Of a DNA stretch of 64,000 bases, positions 27,453 to 35,340 are shown piece after piece. The DNA is taken from contig NZ_CP049263.1 in assembly GCF_003048615.2 (NCBI RefSeq), positions 372,001-436,000 on the forward strand, in the 5' to 3' direction. This DNA comes from Campylobacter concisus. GTDB lineage: Bacteria; Campylobacterota; Campylobacteria; Campylobacterales; Campylobacteraceae. The position numbers and the translations under genes were made by a program. Each line of letters opens with the position of its first letter. Positions within the stretch are counted from its first letter, which is position 1. The notes beneath the pieces are model-generated. The model did not search any database and was not told the DNA's origin. It saw only the letters and a program-made list of their open reading frames with translations.

Positions 27453-28239
27453 AATTTGCGCCCTTCAGCTACCAACGCAGCCTTTAAGCGAGGCGAGGCT
27501 TGATTATTACCTTAAAATTTGTGCTGATGAAAACGCAAGGCTGGTTGTCCTTGGCGAATACGTGCTAAATAGCTTTTTTAAAGAGCTTGCTAGCATGCCA
27601 AAAAGCCTCATAAAAGAGCAGAGCGAGCGCAAAAAAGAGGCACTCTTTGCGATGGCAAAAAAGTATGATCTAAACATCATCGCACCTATCATAAATTTAA
27701 AAGGCAAAGAAATTTTTAAAAGCCTAGCCAAATTTAGCCCTACGCAAGTAAAGCTATATGATCAGCAGATCCTCATGCCTTACGCGCACTGGAACGAGGC
27801 GAAGTTTTTTAGCAACGCAAGCGAGGAGCTAAATTTGCCTATCTTTACATACGATAAATTTAAGGTTGGTGTCATGTTTGGCTTCGAGGCGCATTTTGAC
27901 GTGTGCTGGGCCTATATGAGTGCTAAAAAGGTCGATATCGTGCTTGTGCCAACGGCTTGCACGTTTTTCTCGCAGGCGCGCTGGGAGGAGCTTTTAAAGG
28001 TTAGAGCCTTTACAAACAACGTTTATGTGCTTCGTGTAAATCGCGTGGGAAGCCACAAAAGTGAGGACGAGCAGTGGAGTTTTTACGGCGACTCGATGCT
28101 TATTAGCCCATTTGGCGAGGTCAAAAACAGGCTTGGCAAAAATGAAGAGATGATGATCGATGAGCTTAGCAAAAAGGAGCTTAGCGAGGCTAGAAGCACC
28201 TGGGGCTTTATGCAGATAGAGGCTAAATTTAAAAGATGA
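27442..28239 (+). CDS. Nitrilase-fold (carbon-nitrogen hydrolase) protein lacking two of three catalytic residues
   Basis: 265 residues of the nitrilase superfamily fold. The first catalytic position is kept (Glu39 in VLGEYVLN). The lysine of the usual YxK motif aligns with Gln108 in LYDQQILMPY, and the nucleophile cysteine of the usual ICYD motif aligns with Gly147 in VMFGFEAHFD. Downstream motifs (LVPTACTFFSQARWEELLKVRAFTNNVYVL) keep family shape. It is therefore either a binding protein or uses other chemistry; Cys173 is the nearest alternative cysteine. Its place after xseB matches what I recall of C. jejuni gene order. Confidence 0.8.
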   Translation: MMSKICALQLPTQPLSEARLDYYLKICADENARLVVLGEYVLNSFFKELASMPKSLIKEQSERKKEALFAMAKKYDLNIIAPIINLKGKEIFKSLAKFSPTQVKLYDQQILMPYAHWNEAKFFSNASEELNLPIFTYDKFKVGVMFGFEAHFDVCWAYMSAKKVDIVLVPTACTFFSQARWEELLKVRAFTNNVYVLRVNRVGSHKSEDEQWSFYGDSMLISPFGEVKNRLGKNEEMMIDELSKKELSEARSTWGFMQIEAKFKR

Positions 28240-28793
28240 AGCGCTGCTCCTGGGCCAAAAAGAGCGAATTTAGCAAGAGCTATCATGACTATGAGTGGGG
28301 CAGGGCGGTCAAAGATGATAAGAAATTCTTTGAAATGCTCATTTTAGAGGGCTTTCAAGCAGGGCTTAGCTGGGACTATGTGCTACGAAAAAGAGCTGGG
28401 CTTGCTCAAATTTTAGATGGTTTTGATGCAAAAAAGATCGCACTTTATGATGAAAATAAGCTTCAAAGCCTTTTAAGAGATGATAGAGCGATCAAAAACC
28501 GCCTTAAAATTTACTCCTTGCCAAAAAATGCCAAAGCTTTTTTAGAGCTTTGTGCTGAATTTGGCTCGTTTTATAACTACATCTATAAATTTACAAATGG
28601 CAAGCGCGTGATAAATGACATAAAAAGCGCCAAAGATATGCCAGCAAGCAGTGAGCTCTCAGAGCGCATCTCAAAAGATATGAAAAAGCGTGGCTTTAAA
28701 TTTGTAGGTGCTGTGATCATCTACTCGTTTTTACAAGGTGTTGGCGTCATCGATGATCACGAAAATGAGTGCTTTTGTAAAGGCAAAATTTAA
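28236..28793 (+). CDS. tag: DNA-3-methyladenine glycosylase I
   Basis: Excises 3-methyladenine from alkylated DNA. The 185 residues are the normal size. Zinc-site residues are visible as Cys4 (RCSWA), His17 (YHDYEWG) and DDHENEC near 173-179; the substrate pocket motif FEMLILEGFQAGLSW is intact. It overlaps the nitrilase-like gene by 4 bases. The operon appears to end here; the next gene has its own promoter. Confidence 0.95.
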   Translation: MKRCSWAKKSEFSKSYHDYEWGRAVKDDKKFFEMLILEGFQAGLSWDYVLRKRAGLAQILDGFDAKKIALYDENKLQSLLRDDRAIKNRLKIYSLPKNAKAFLELCAEFGSFYNYIYKFTNGKRVINDIKSAKDMPASSELSERISKDMKKRGFKFVGAVIIYSFLQGVGVIDDHENECFCKGKI

Positions 28794-28860
28794 ACTCATC
28801 ACTAGAGCAAATCTTAATACAAAATAAATAATTTTAAGTAATCTTTATCATAAATAATCC

Positions 28861-28866
28861 TATAAT
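28861..28866 (+). promoter_or_regulatory. -10 element of the Tat flavoprotein gene
   Basis: TATAAT, 81 bases before the start codon, in the 153-base gap after tag. An untranslated leader of roughly 70 bases is implied, with AAAGGAG just before the ATG. Confidence 0.5.
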
Positions 28867-28946
28867 TTTAGTAATCACAAAGGGTTTAAACTAAGGTGTA
28901 AATTTAAAATTTACAGGCTTTGGCGTAATACTAAAAAGGAGACGCT

Positions 28947-30482
28947 ATGAGTAAAGTTTCTAGACGTGATTTTATAAAATTTGGTGCTGTTTCGGCTCTT
29001 GCTGCAAGCGGAGTTTATGCGAGCGATATGCCAGTCTTTAGAGATAAAGATGTCAAATTTGACGAGGAGTGGGATGTCGTTATCATCGGTAGCGGTTTTG
29101 CTGGTCTTGCAGCTGGTATCAAGGCAAATGAGCGAGGCAACAAGGTTCTTATCTTAGAGAAAATGGGGCGAGTTGGCGGCAACTCTGTGATAAATGGCGG
29201 AATTTTTGCCGTGCCAAATAGCGAGCTTCAAAAGAAAAACGGAGTCAAAGACTCAAAAGAACTCTTCATCTCAGACTGCGTCAAAGCTGGGCTTGGGCTA
29301 AACCACGTGGAGCTTCTTGGCATCCTTGCTGATAGAGCGGTCGATACTTTTAACTTCACCGTAAAACACGGCGCAAAATACCTAGATAAGCTACTTCTTG
29401 AGGGCGGTCACAGCGTGCCAAGGACTTATTACACCGAAAACACAAGTGGCTCTGGCATAGTCCAGCCTCTAGCTGAGACATTTAAAAATTTACAAGGCTG
29501 CGAGCTAAGAACAAGGTGCAAATTTGATGAGTTTGTGACTGATGAAAATGGCGCAATAGTAGGCGTTGCGGTGCGAAATGACTATAAATTTGATAAAAAT
29601 CTATTTAGCGATGACAAAGAGAATAAAAGCGGCGAGCGTAAATTTATAAAGGCTAAAAAAGGCGTAGTGCTAGCAAGCGGCGGCTTTTGCAGTGATAAAT
29701 TTTTTAGAAAGCTTCAAGACCCACGCGCGGTGCCTGAATTTGACACCACAAACCACCCAGGAGCGACTGCAGGTGCTTTGATCTCAGCCCTAAAAATAGG
29801 CGCTTTGCCTGTTCAAATCGGCTGGATACAATACATCCCATATAAATGCCCTGACGAAAAAGGCAACGGCATCACAAGTAAATTTGCCTCACAAGCTGCC
29901 TTTAGATACGGCATCTCAGTCGATCCAAAGACCGGCAAACGCTATATGAACGAGCTTGCTGACCGCAAGATAAGAGCTGATGCGATGTTTAGGATAATTG
30001 ACGCTAAAAGCGACAGCTATCCTATAAATTTATGCGACTCAGTAGCTGCTGCAAAGCTAGTCGAGAGCGACCTTGCAAATCCTATGAAAAACGGCGTCAT
30101 AATGAAATTTGACACGCTAGCAGATCTTGCTAAATACTACAAAATGCCAGCTGGCGAGCTAGAAAAAACGGTTGAGAGATACAACGAATTTGTTAAAAAA
30201 GGCAAGGATGAGGATTTTGATAAGCCAATCAAGCTAACTGATGGCATCACTATCTCACAAGCTCCATTTTACGCTATGCGTGGCGCTCCAAAGCTTCACC
30301 ATACAATGGGCGGCGTAAAGATCAACACCAAAGCTCAGGTGCTAAACATCGACGATGAGCCGATCAAAGGACTTTACGCTGCTGGGGAGGTCACTGGCGG
30401 CACGCACGGAGCTAGCAGACTTGGTAGCTGCGCGATACTTGACTGCTTGACATTTGGCATGATAGCTGGGGAGAATATCTAA
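28947..30482 (+). CDS. Periplasmic FAD-dependent reductase, flavocytochrome c / fumarate reductase family, Tat-exported
   Basis: 511 residues. It begins with a twin-arginine signal (SRRDFIKFGAVSALAASGVYA), so the folded flavoprotein is exported. The FAD fingerprint is VVIIGSGFAGLAAGIKANE, with GGNS and a C-terminal TGGTHGASRLG loop. The fold matches soluble fumarate, methacrylate and urocanate reductases, which reduce a double bond of a small acid with periplasmic electrons. No CXXCH haem motif is present, unlike flavocytochrome c3, and no cytochrome gene is adjacent. The substrate cannot be named. Confidence 0.88.
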   Translation: MSKVSRRDFIKFGAVSALAASGVYASDMPVFRDKDVKFDEEWDVVIIGSGFAGLAAGIKANERGNKVLILEKMGRVGGNSVINGGIFAVPNSELQKKNGVKDSKELFISDCVKAGLGLNHVELLGILADRAVDTFNFTVKHGAKYLDKLLLEGGHSVPRTYYTENTSGSGIVQPLAETFKNLQGCELRTRCKFDEFVTDENGAIVGVAVRNDYKFDKNLFSDDKENKSGERKFIKAKKGVVLASGGFCSDKFFRKLQDPRAVPEFDTTNHPGATAGALISALKIGALPVQIGWIQYIPYKCPDEKGNGITSKFASQAAFRYGISVDPKTGKRYMNELADRKIRADAMFRIIDAKSDSYPINLCDSVAAAKLVESDLANPMKNGVIMKFDTLADLAKYYKMPAGELEKTVERYNEFVKKGKDEDFDKPIKLTDGITISQAPFYAMRGAPKLHHTMGGVKINTKAQVLNIDDEPIKGLYAAGEVTGGTHGASRLGSCAILDCLTFGMIAGENI

Positions 30483-30521
30483 ATTTACTTTCTTACTTAA
30501 AACTCTAAGGTAAATTTGATA

Positions 30522-30624
30522 TAAGGGGGAAGGGACTTGAATTACGAAGTCGTACCCTTCCCCCTTAACAACCCCCAACCCTTACGACGTTAGAGGTGCA
30601 TGCTTCAGTGCTTCGCACCGCATG
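30522..30624 (-). repeat. Hairpin element, copy B (inverted relative to 3225-3333)
   Basis: Reverse complement of the element at 3225-3333. The long hairpin has a 13-bp stem (TAAGGGGGAAGGG at 30522-30534 with CCCTTCCCCCTTA at 30555-30567) around a 20-base loop. The GCATGC-nested palindrome is at 30598-30624. It lies 40 bases after the flavoprotein stop and 38 bases before the next gene, so it may act as a terminator or processing site there. Confidence 0.85.
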
Positions 30625-30662
30625 AATTTACAATTTGTAAATTTAGCCTTTCGGAGTGAAAT

Positions 30663-31016
30663 TTGAAACGAAGCGACGTTGAAAAATATGTAAAAGAGAA
30701 ATTTGATGTTTTGGGTGAGCAACTTTTCCCAAAGTATCCAAAATCTAGTGTCTTTCGTCACAAGAAAAACAAGAAGTGGTTTGCGCTACTTATGCAGCTA
30801 AGCGCTAGCAAGCTAGGTCTTGAAAGTGACGAAGTGATAGAGGTTTTAAATCTAAAATGCAGCCCAGATCTAGCCATGGTACTAGTTGATGAGCGGCAAA
30901 TTTTTAAAGCCTATCACATGAATAAAAAGCACTGGATAAGCGTAAATTTAAACTCCAAAATCTCACAAAAAACACTTTTTGACCTGATAGAAGAGAGCTT
31001 TAGCTTAAGCAAATAA
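30663..31016 (+). CDS. MmcQ/YjbR-family protein
   Basis: 117 residues, CyaY-like fold family sometimes described as DNA-binding. Matches include KRSDVEKYVKEKF, SVFRHKKNKKWFALLM, LNLKCSPDLAMVL and AYHMNKKHWISVNL. It has a TTG start with CGGAG upstream. No partner gene is evident. The molecular role of the family is not settled. Confidence 0.82.
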   Translation: MKRSDVEKYVKEKFDVLGEQLFPKYPKSSVFRHKKNKKWFALLMQLSASKLGLESDEVIEVLNLKCSPDLAMVLVDERQIFKAYHMNKKHWISVNLNSKISQKTLFDLIEESFSLSK

Positions 31017-31081
31017 AAGCCATTTTTCAGCCTTAAATTTAGTAGTTTTTGTTAAAATCACGAAAAACTTAAGGATAAAAT

Positions 31082-32410
31082 TTGCAAGAGCTAAACAATG
31101 AGATCAGAAAAGTCCATTTCATAGGCATCGGCGGCATCGGCATCTCAGCCATCGCTAGGTTTTTACACGAAAAAGGCCACAAGATAAGCGGCAGCGACAT
31201 CAAAGAGAGCAAGACGACGCTAGAGCTTCAAAGTGAAGGCATCGAGGTCATCACGCCGCACTGCAAAGAGGCGATAAAAGATCAAGACTTTGTGGTTTAT
31301 TCAGCTGCGATAAAAGAGGACAACATCGAGCTAGTGGAGGCCAGAAACAAGGGCATAAAGTGCTTTTCAAGAAAAGAAATTTTGCCTTATGTGCTTGAAG
31401 ATAAGTGCGTTTTTGCAGTTGCTGGCGCACACGGCAAAAGTACCACTTCAGCGATGCTAGCAAGCCTTATTGAAGGCTCAGTCATCATCGGCGCCATCTC
31501 AAAGCAGTTTGGCTCAAATATGCGCTACGCCAAAAGCGACAACGTCGTATTTGAGGCTGATGAGAGCGATTCTAGCTTTCTAAACTCAAACCCATATCTA
31601 GCCATCGTCACAAACGCAGAGCCAGAGCATATGGAGCACTATGACTACGATCTAGCTAAATTTTACGCAGCATACAAGGGCTTTTTGGAGCGAGCCAAGG
31701 TTAGGGTGATAAACGCTGAGGACGAGTTTTTAAGCACGCTTAAGCTTGATGCGATCAGGCTTTATCCAAGCAGTGATATCACAGAGCTTACGATGGTGGT
31801 AAGAGACTATCAGCCATACACCAGCTTTAACCTTAAAAATTTAGGCAAATTTGAAGCCTTTGGCATGGGCGAGCACATCGCCATAGACGCATCTTTGGCC
31901 ATTCTTGCAGCGATGCACGAGACGCCGCTAAAAGACATAAGAGAAAATTTACTAAATTTTAAAGGCATCAAAAAGCGTTTTGACATACTTAGCGCAAATA
32001 AAAATTTCGTCCTAATAGACGACTACGCGCACCATCCAACCGAGATAAAAGCGACGCTAAAATCAGTCTTTGAATACGCTAAAATTTTAGGTATAAAGAG
32101 CGTCACAGCGATATTTCAGCCACACCGCTACACAAGACTTAGCACAAATTTACCTGGCTTTAAAGAGTGCTTTAAGGGCGTTGATGAGCTTGTCATCTTG
32201 CCAGTTTATGCAGCCGGAGAAAATCCGATCGAAGTTGATATGAAGAGCGAATTTAGCGAGTATAATCCGATCTTTACCGACAAGGTCGAGAGGGTTGAAG
32301 AGGGGATAGAATTTACAGATGAATTTGGCGTGAAAAACCGCCTAAGTGACGGCATCGTAGTTGGCTTTGGAGCGGGCGATATCAGCGTGCAACTAAGAGG
32401 CGGATATTAA
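31082..32410 (+). CDS. murC: UDP-N-acetylmuramate--L-alanine ligase
   Basis: Adds L-alanine to UDP-MurNAc in peptidoglycan precursor synthesis. The 442 residues have the N-terminal Rossmann motif FIGIGGIGISAIA, ATP loop GAHGKSTTSAM, EADESDSSF, DDYAHHPTEI and FQPHRYTR. TTG start with AAGGA upstream and a -10-like TAAAAT at 31053-31058. It leads a four-gene run ending in mutS2. Confidence 0.97.
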   Translation: MQELNNEIRKVHFIGIGGIGISAIARFLHEKGHKISGSDIKESKTTLELQSEGIEVITPHCKEAIKDQDFVVYSAAIKEDNIELVEARNKGIKCFSRKEILPYVLEDKCVFAVAGAHGKSTTSAMLASLIEGSVIIGAISKQFGSNMRYAKSDNVVFEADESDSSFLNSNPYLAIVTNAEPEHMEHYDYDLAKFYAAYKGFLERAKVRVINAEDEFLSTLKLDAIRLYPSSDITELTMVVRDYQPYTSFNLKNLGKFEAFGMGEHIAIDASLAILAAMHETPLKDIRENLLNFKGIKKRFDILSANKNFVLIDDYAHHPTEIKATLKSVFEYAKILGIKSVTAIFQPHRYTRLSTNLPGFKECFKGVDELVILPVYAAGENPIEVDMKSEFSEYNPIFTDKVERVEEGIEFTDEFGVKNRLSDGIVVGFGAGDISVQLRGGY

Positions 32411-32727
32411 TGGATCTAAGTAGTTTCAAGCCTCAAGATGAAAATGAAATTTTAAAAGAGATAAAAGAAAAAGAGCTTAGCGAAGAAGAAATTTCAAGCC
32501 TTATAAATTTAGGTAAAAAAGATATCTTGATCGCGCTTGCAAGGTCACAAAAGCTAAATAGCGTCCAGATAAAAGAGATGCTGCCAAATGCCCCCTATCT
32601 AGCCGTTTGTTTGCTGGTTGAAAAGCAAGATATCAGCGAGGTTAGGGCTGAAATTTTAGAAAAGATCAAGCCTCATGCTGAGCTTTACAAAGAGCTCATC
32701 GCAAAATATAAAGGCGTGAAATGGTAA
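32410..32727 (+). CDS. Conserved small protein between murC and mutS2
   Basis: 105 residues, charged and helical, without signal peptide or recognised motif (DENEILKEIKEKELSEEEISSL near the start). Its ATG overlaps the murC stop (TAATG) and its end overlaps the next gene by 7 bases, so all are translated together. Function unknown. Confidence 0.7.
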   Translation: MDLSSFKPQDENEILKEIKEKELSEEEISSLINLGKKDILIALARSQKLNSVQIKEMLPNAPYLAVCLLVEKQDISEVRAEILEKIKPHAELYKELIAKYKGVKW

Positions 32728-33065
32728 GAAATTTGATAATAATCGCCGGCGTGATGCTACTTTTTGGAGCGATCTGGGCGATAAAAGATGAAAAGATCAG
32801 CAAAGGCGTTAAAGCGCTCGTTAGCGCGGTGCTTGTAGTGATCCTTGTTTGCGTCTATTTTTACGAAGAGAATTTATCAAAAAACGAGGACGCCATCTCA
32901 AAGCTAGTTAGCGATTTTAAACAGGGCAAAACACTAAAATGTGGCGAATACAACGTGAGCGCTGAGAAATTTAACTACGAATTTGGCACGGCGTCATTTT
33001 TGCCAAAACGAGAATTTAGTGATCTCTCAGGCGTCATCGTGCCTATAAAAAGTTGTGAGCAATGA
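32721..33065 (+). CDS. Small inner-membrane protein between murC and mutS2
   Basis: 114 residues with two membrane helices (about 4-20 and 30-47) and a C-terminal periplasmic or cytoplasmic tail of about 65 residues holding two cysteines (LKCGEY and IKSCEQ). C. jejuni encodes a membrane protein at the same place between murC and mutS2, as I recall. Function unknown. It overlaps mutS2 by 4 bases. Confidence 0.72.
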   Translation: MVRNLIIIAGVMLLFGAIWAIKDEKISKGVKALVSAVLVVILVCVYFYEENLSKNEDAISKLVSDFKQGKTLKCGEYNVSAEKFNYEFGTASFLPKREFSDLSGVIVPIKSCEQ

Positions 33066-35266
33066 CTGAAGAGATATTTTTAAAGCTCGATCTGGGCGAG
33101 TATCTGGATAAATTTAACTCCTTTTTAGCAAGGCAAAAACCGCTATTTTTACAAGGCGACAGCAAAATCCACTTTGAAAACATTAGCGAGCTTTCAAAGT
33201 ATGATTTTAAGGTACCTGACGAGATAAAAGAGCTTGATGATGCGCTTATGAGACTTAGCAAGCAAGCAGTGCTTCACATCAGCGAAATTTACGAGTTTGC
33301 AAAGATTATTAAGTATTTTTCATATCTAAAAAAGCAAAAATTTGAAGGCAGGCTTGGCGAGTGGATAGCAAAGGTTGAAATCCCTGAAGCGATGAGCCAG
33401 ATGGCAAACAGCTTTGATGAAAACGGCGAGTTTAGCGACAGCGTGGATGAGAGATTTGCTGCGATAAAGCAGGCATTTAGCGAGAAAAAGCGCCAGATCG
33501 ACGCTGAGCTTAAAAAGCTCATCTATTCAAAGCACATCACGCCCTATCTAGTCGATACCCAGACGCACTACATCAACTCGCAAGAGGCACTTTTGGTGCG
33601 TGGCGGCTTTAATCACGCCCTAAAAGGCACCGTGATCGCTAGAAGCTCGGGTGGCTACTTCTACGTCGCACCTGCAAGCACCGAGCGCCTAAAAAAGGAG
33701 CAAAGCGAGCTACTTGATAGAAAAGAGGAGATCATTTTTGAGCACTGCAAGAAATTTAGCCTGCAGATGAGCAAGAGCCTGCTCTTTTTGAAATTTATAA
33801 ATAACGCTTTTGATCAGTTTGACGCATATCAGGCTCGTGTAAATTTGGCTAGGTCACGTGACTATGAGTTTGTTTTGCCAAATAGCTCGCATGTTATAAA
33901 GCTTGAAAAGTTTGCCCATCCAGCGCTAAAAAATCCAAAAAGCGTGAGTGTGGATTTTAGTAAAAAGGTGCTTTTAATAACCGGCGTAAATGCTGGCGGT
34001 AAGTCAATGCTTTTAAAATCAATCATCTCAGCCACGCTGCTTGCAAAGTATCTGCTGCCTATGCGTATCGACGTAAACCGCTCAAGCATCGGCTCTTTTA
34101 AAGAATTTGACGCGATCATAGAAGATCCGCAAAGCGTGAAAAACGACATCTCGACCTTTGCTGGCAGGATGGTGCACTTTGCAAAGCTTTTTACTAAAAA
34201 ATCGATCATCATCGGTATCGACGAGATCGAGCTTGGCACCGATTTTGAGGAGGCTGCGAGCTTGTATGGCGTCATGATAGAGCGCCTCATCACTCAAGAT
34301 ATCAAAATGATCATCACGACCCACCACAAGCGCCTTGCGATGCTATTAGCTAAAAATCCAGAGGTTGAGCTAGTGGCAGCACTTTACGATGAGGCGGCTC
34401 AAAGGCCTAAATTTGAGTTTTTAAAGGGCACGATCGGCAAGTCTTACGCCTTTGAAACTGCGGCAAGATACGGCATATCTCAAAATTTAGTGGCGCAGGC
34501 AAAGAAAATTTACGGCGAAGATAAAGAGAATTTAAACGAGATCATCACAAAGACGCTAAATTTACAAACCAAGCTTGATGAGGGCATAAAAGAGGTCACG
34601 GCAAAAGAGGAGCGGCTGGAGCGCTTGCTTGAGGAGCAAAAAGAGCTAAAAGAGAAAAATGAGATCAGGCTAAATGCGACTATTTCGCGCCTCGAAAAAG
34701 AGTATTATGAAGCGATAAATGCGGCAAAAGCTGTTATAAATTTCAAGGATATAAAAGACAAGCAAAGAGCGCTAAACGTGGCAAATGAGAAAAAAGCCGC
34801 CATCGTTAAGCCTAAAAAAACTGAGCGTGAGAGCCTAAAAGTAGGCGATAGGGTGAAGTATGAAAATATAAAAGGCACGGTTTTAAGCATCTCTAAAAAT
34901 GACGCGATGATCGAGTCAAATGGCATAAATTTGCGCGTGCCACTCGAGCTTTTAAGAAAAAATGGCAACGAGGTAGTTTTACCTAAAAAAGGCGGCGTAA
35001 GTTTAAGTGTCGATAAGCCAAAAACGGCCTCGCTCTCGCTTGATCTACACGGCATGAGAGCTGACGAGGCGATAGCTAAGCTTGATAAATTTATCTCAGA
35101 TAGTCTTGTTATGGGGTTTGATGAGGTTAGCGTATTTCACGGTATCGGCACTGGTAAGCTTGCCTTTGCGGTTAAAAATTTCTTAAAAGAGCATCCAAGC
35201 GTGAAAGAATTTCATGATGCACCGGCAAATCAAGGCGGATACGGTGCAAAGATCGTTAAGCTTTAG
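33062..35266 (+). CDS. mutS2: MutS2-family protein with Smr nuclease domain
   Basis: 734-residue MutS2 homologue. Walker A is GVNAGGKSMLLKS (around 310), Walker B is IIIGIDEIELGTDFEEA, a long coiled coil spans about 480-590, and the C-terminal Smr domain (about 655-734) has LDLHGMRADEA and FHGIGTGKLA. In Helicobacter MutS2 limits recombination; in Bacillus it acts on collided ribosomes. It lacks the mismatch-recognition domain of MutS, as expected. Confidence 0.95.
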   Translation: MTEEIFLKLDLGEYLDKFNSFLARQKPLFLQGDSKIHFENISELSKYDFKVPDEIKELDDALMRLSKQAVLHISEIYEFAKIIKYFSYLKKQKFEGRLGEWIAKVEIPEAMSQMANSFDENGEFSDSVDERFAAIKQAFSEKKRQIDAELKKLIYSKHITPYLVDTQTHYINSQEALLVRGGFNHALKGTVIARSSGGYFYVAPASTERLKKEQSELLDRKEEIIFEHCKKFSLQMSKSLLFLKFINNAFDQFDAYQARVNLARSRDYEFVLPNSSHVIKLEKFAHPALKNPKSVSVDFSKKVLLITGVNAGGKSMLLKSIISATLLAKYLLPMRIDVNRSSIGSFKEFDAIIEDPQSVKNDISTFAGRMVHFAKLFTKKSIIIGIDEIELGTDFEEAASLYGVMIERLITQDIKMIITTHHKRLAMLLAKNPEVELVAALYDEAAQRPKFEFLKGTIGKSYAFETAARYGISQNLVAQAKKIYGEDKENLNEIITKTLNLQTKLDEGIKEVTAKEERLERLLEEQKELKEKNEIRLNATISRLEKEYYEAINAAKAVINFKDIKDKQRALNVANEKKAAIVKPKKTERESLKVGDRVKYENIKGTVLSISKNDAMIESNGINLRVPLELLRKNGNEVVLPKKGGVSLSVDKPKTASLSLDLHGMRADEAIAKLDKFISDSLVMGFDEVSVFHGIGTGKLAFAVKNFLKEHPSVKEFHDAPANQGGYGAKIVKL

Positions 35267-35311
35267 CAGGTTGCTTTTTATAGTAAAAGTTAAATTTTAT
35301 TTAAAGATGGC

Positions 35312-35317
35312 TATAAT
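35312..35317 (+). promoter_or_regulatory. -10 element of the GGDEF/EAL gene
   Basis: TATAAT preceded by GGC, 30-35 bases before the start; the gap after mutS2 is 74 bases long. Confidence 0.5.
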
Positions 35318-35340
35318 CATCTCAAACACACAAAGGAAAG

